DNA of 6,775 nucleotides from contig DASTLA010000030.1 of the NCBI GenBank assembly GCA_035715525.1, forward strand, positions 1 through 6,775, written 5' to 3'. Under the pieces are notes generated by a model, which saw only the letters and a list, made by a program, of their open reading frames with translations, was not told where the DNA came from and did not search any database. This stretch comes from JAHBWI01 sp035715525 (GTDB lineage: Bacteria; Nitrospirota; Nitrospiria; Nitrospirales; Nitrospiraceae). Made by a program: the position numbers and the translations under genes. The first letter of the stretch is position 1, and each line of letters opens with the position of its first letter. Of the stretch, positions 6,541-6,775 are shown in pieces.

Positions 6541-6577
6541 AACCGCCGATTCTGCTATGCTCCCGGGGCCGGCGGTT
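6541..6577. promoter_or_regulatory. 8-bp inverted repeat after the DUF3106 stop; terminator stem or operator
   Basis: AACCGCCG (6541-6548) and CGGCGGTT (6570-6577) are perfect reverse complements, 21 bases apart, beginning two bases after the TAA at 6536-6538. No T-run follows, so it is a poor intrinsic terminator. Because it flanks a promoter-like element it could instead be a protein-binding site. Confidence 0.35.
6553..6561 (+). promoter_or_regulatory. Possible extended -10 promoter for the last gene
   Basis: TGCTATGCT matches an extended -10 (TGn then TATGCT at 6556-6561). No -35 is visible 16-18 bases upstream. It lies inside the inverted repeat and about 70 bases before the candidate start at 6629. 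Confidence 0.3.
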
Positions 6578-6628
6578 ATAGATTCATTCGAGCATCATGC
6601 TCGATCTCGAGTCCGTAGCCGCCGCCTT

Positions 6629-6775
6629 ATGAACCATAGCCCCTGTCTATTGCGGTTACACGGGATCATATTGCGTAGGCGATGGTGCCTCCTTGGCCCC
6701 CTGGCGGCGATCATTGTATGGTCCTTTGTCTGCGGAGTGATGGATGCTCCAGCGGGTTGGCATATCGAAACCGAC
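6629..6775 (+). CDS. Start of an exported or membrane-anchored protein (partial, cut by window edge)
   Basis: The frame from ATG 6629 is open for 49 codons to the window end. It reads as a Sec-type signal or N-terminal anchor: basic R16-R18, then a hydrophobic run WCLLGPLAAIIVWSFVCGVM (19-38), then DAPAGWHIETD as the apparent start of an exported part. No SD precedes 6629. In-frame alternatives are ATG 6557, which adds 24 Arg/His-containing residues and overlaps the -10-like element, and TTG 6671, which has GGGA at 6662-6665 upstream and would give a compact MRRRW signal peptide. In betaproteobacteria the DUF3106 gene is often followed by an RDD-family membrane protein, but these residues do not let me say so here. 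Family unknown. Confidence 0.45.
   Translation, partial: MNHSPCLLRLHGIILRRRWCLLGPLAAIIVWSFVCGVMDAPAGWHIETD

Overview
The window looks like chromosomal DNA of a Gram-negative, fairly GC-rich bacterium. The style of the proteins (long TPR/Pro-rich/membrane protein, exported helical-repeat protein, betaproteobacteria-like ECF sigma operon) fits a Nitrospira-like or beta/gammaproteobacterial genome. My best guess is Nitrospirota at moderate confidence, from recognition only, with no search run. All supported genes are on the plus strand. I see no RNA genes, insertion sequences, CRISPR arrays or phage genes.

Region 1 (1-201) is upstream DNA with no convincing gene. Region 2 (202-4689) is one giant gene of 1495 codons. 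It encodes an N-terminal cytoplasmic TPR domain, about 830 residues of Pro/Ala/Ser/Glu-rich, probably disordered linker carrying recurring short motifs, one membrane span near residues 1041-1070, and a roughly 425-residue periplasmic domain with exactly two cysteines. That domain ends in a DPFTG...YSVGxD motif reminiscent of the C-terminal loop of pseudopilin GspG. Region 3 (4690-4955) is a GC-rich spacer with small inverted repeats.

Region 4 (4956-6538) is a compact three-gene unit: an ECF-type sigma factor, a single-pass membrane protein overlapping it by ATGA (DUF3619-like, probable anti-sigma factor), and an exported DUF3106-type protein built from an almost perfect 18-residue repeat. As I recall, the same order (sigma, DUF3619, DUF3106) is conserved in betaproteobacteria. 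The layout parallels sigma / membrane anti-sigma / periplasmic sensor systems such as CnrH-CnrY-CnrX. The acidic periplasmic tail of the membrane protein and the basic repeats of the exported protein suggest a direct contact, which is inference.

Region 5 (6539-6775) holds an 8-bp inverted repeat around an extended -10-like element. It is followed by the first codons of what appears to be another exported or membrane-anchored protein, cut by the window edge.
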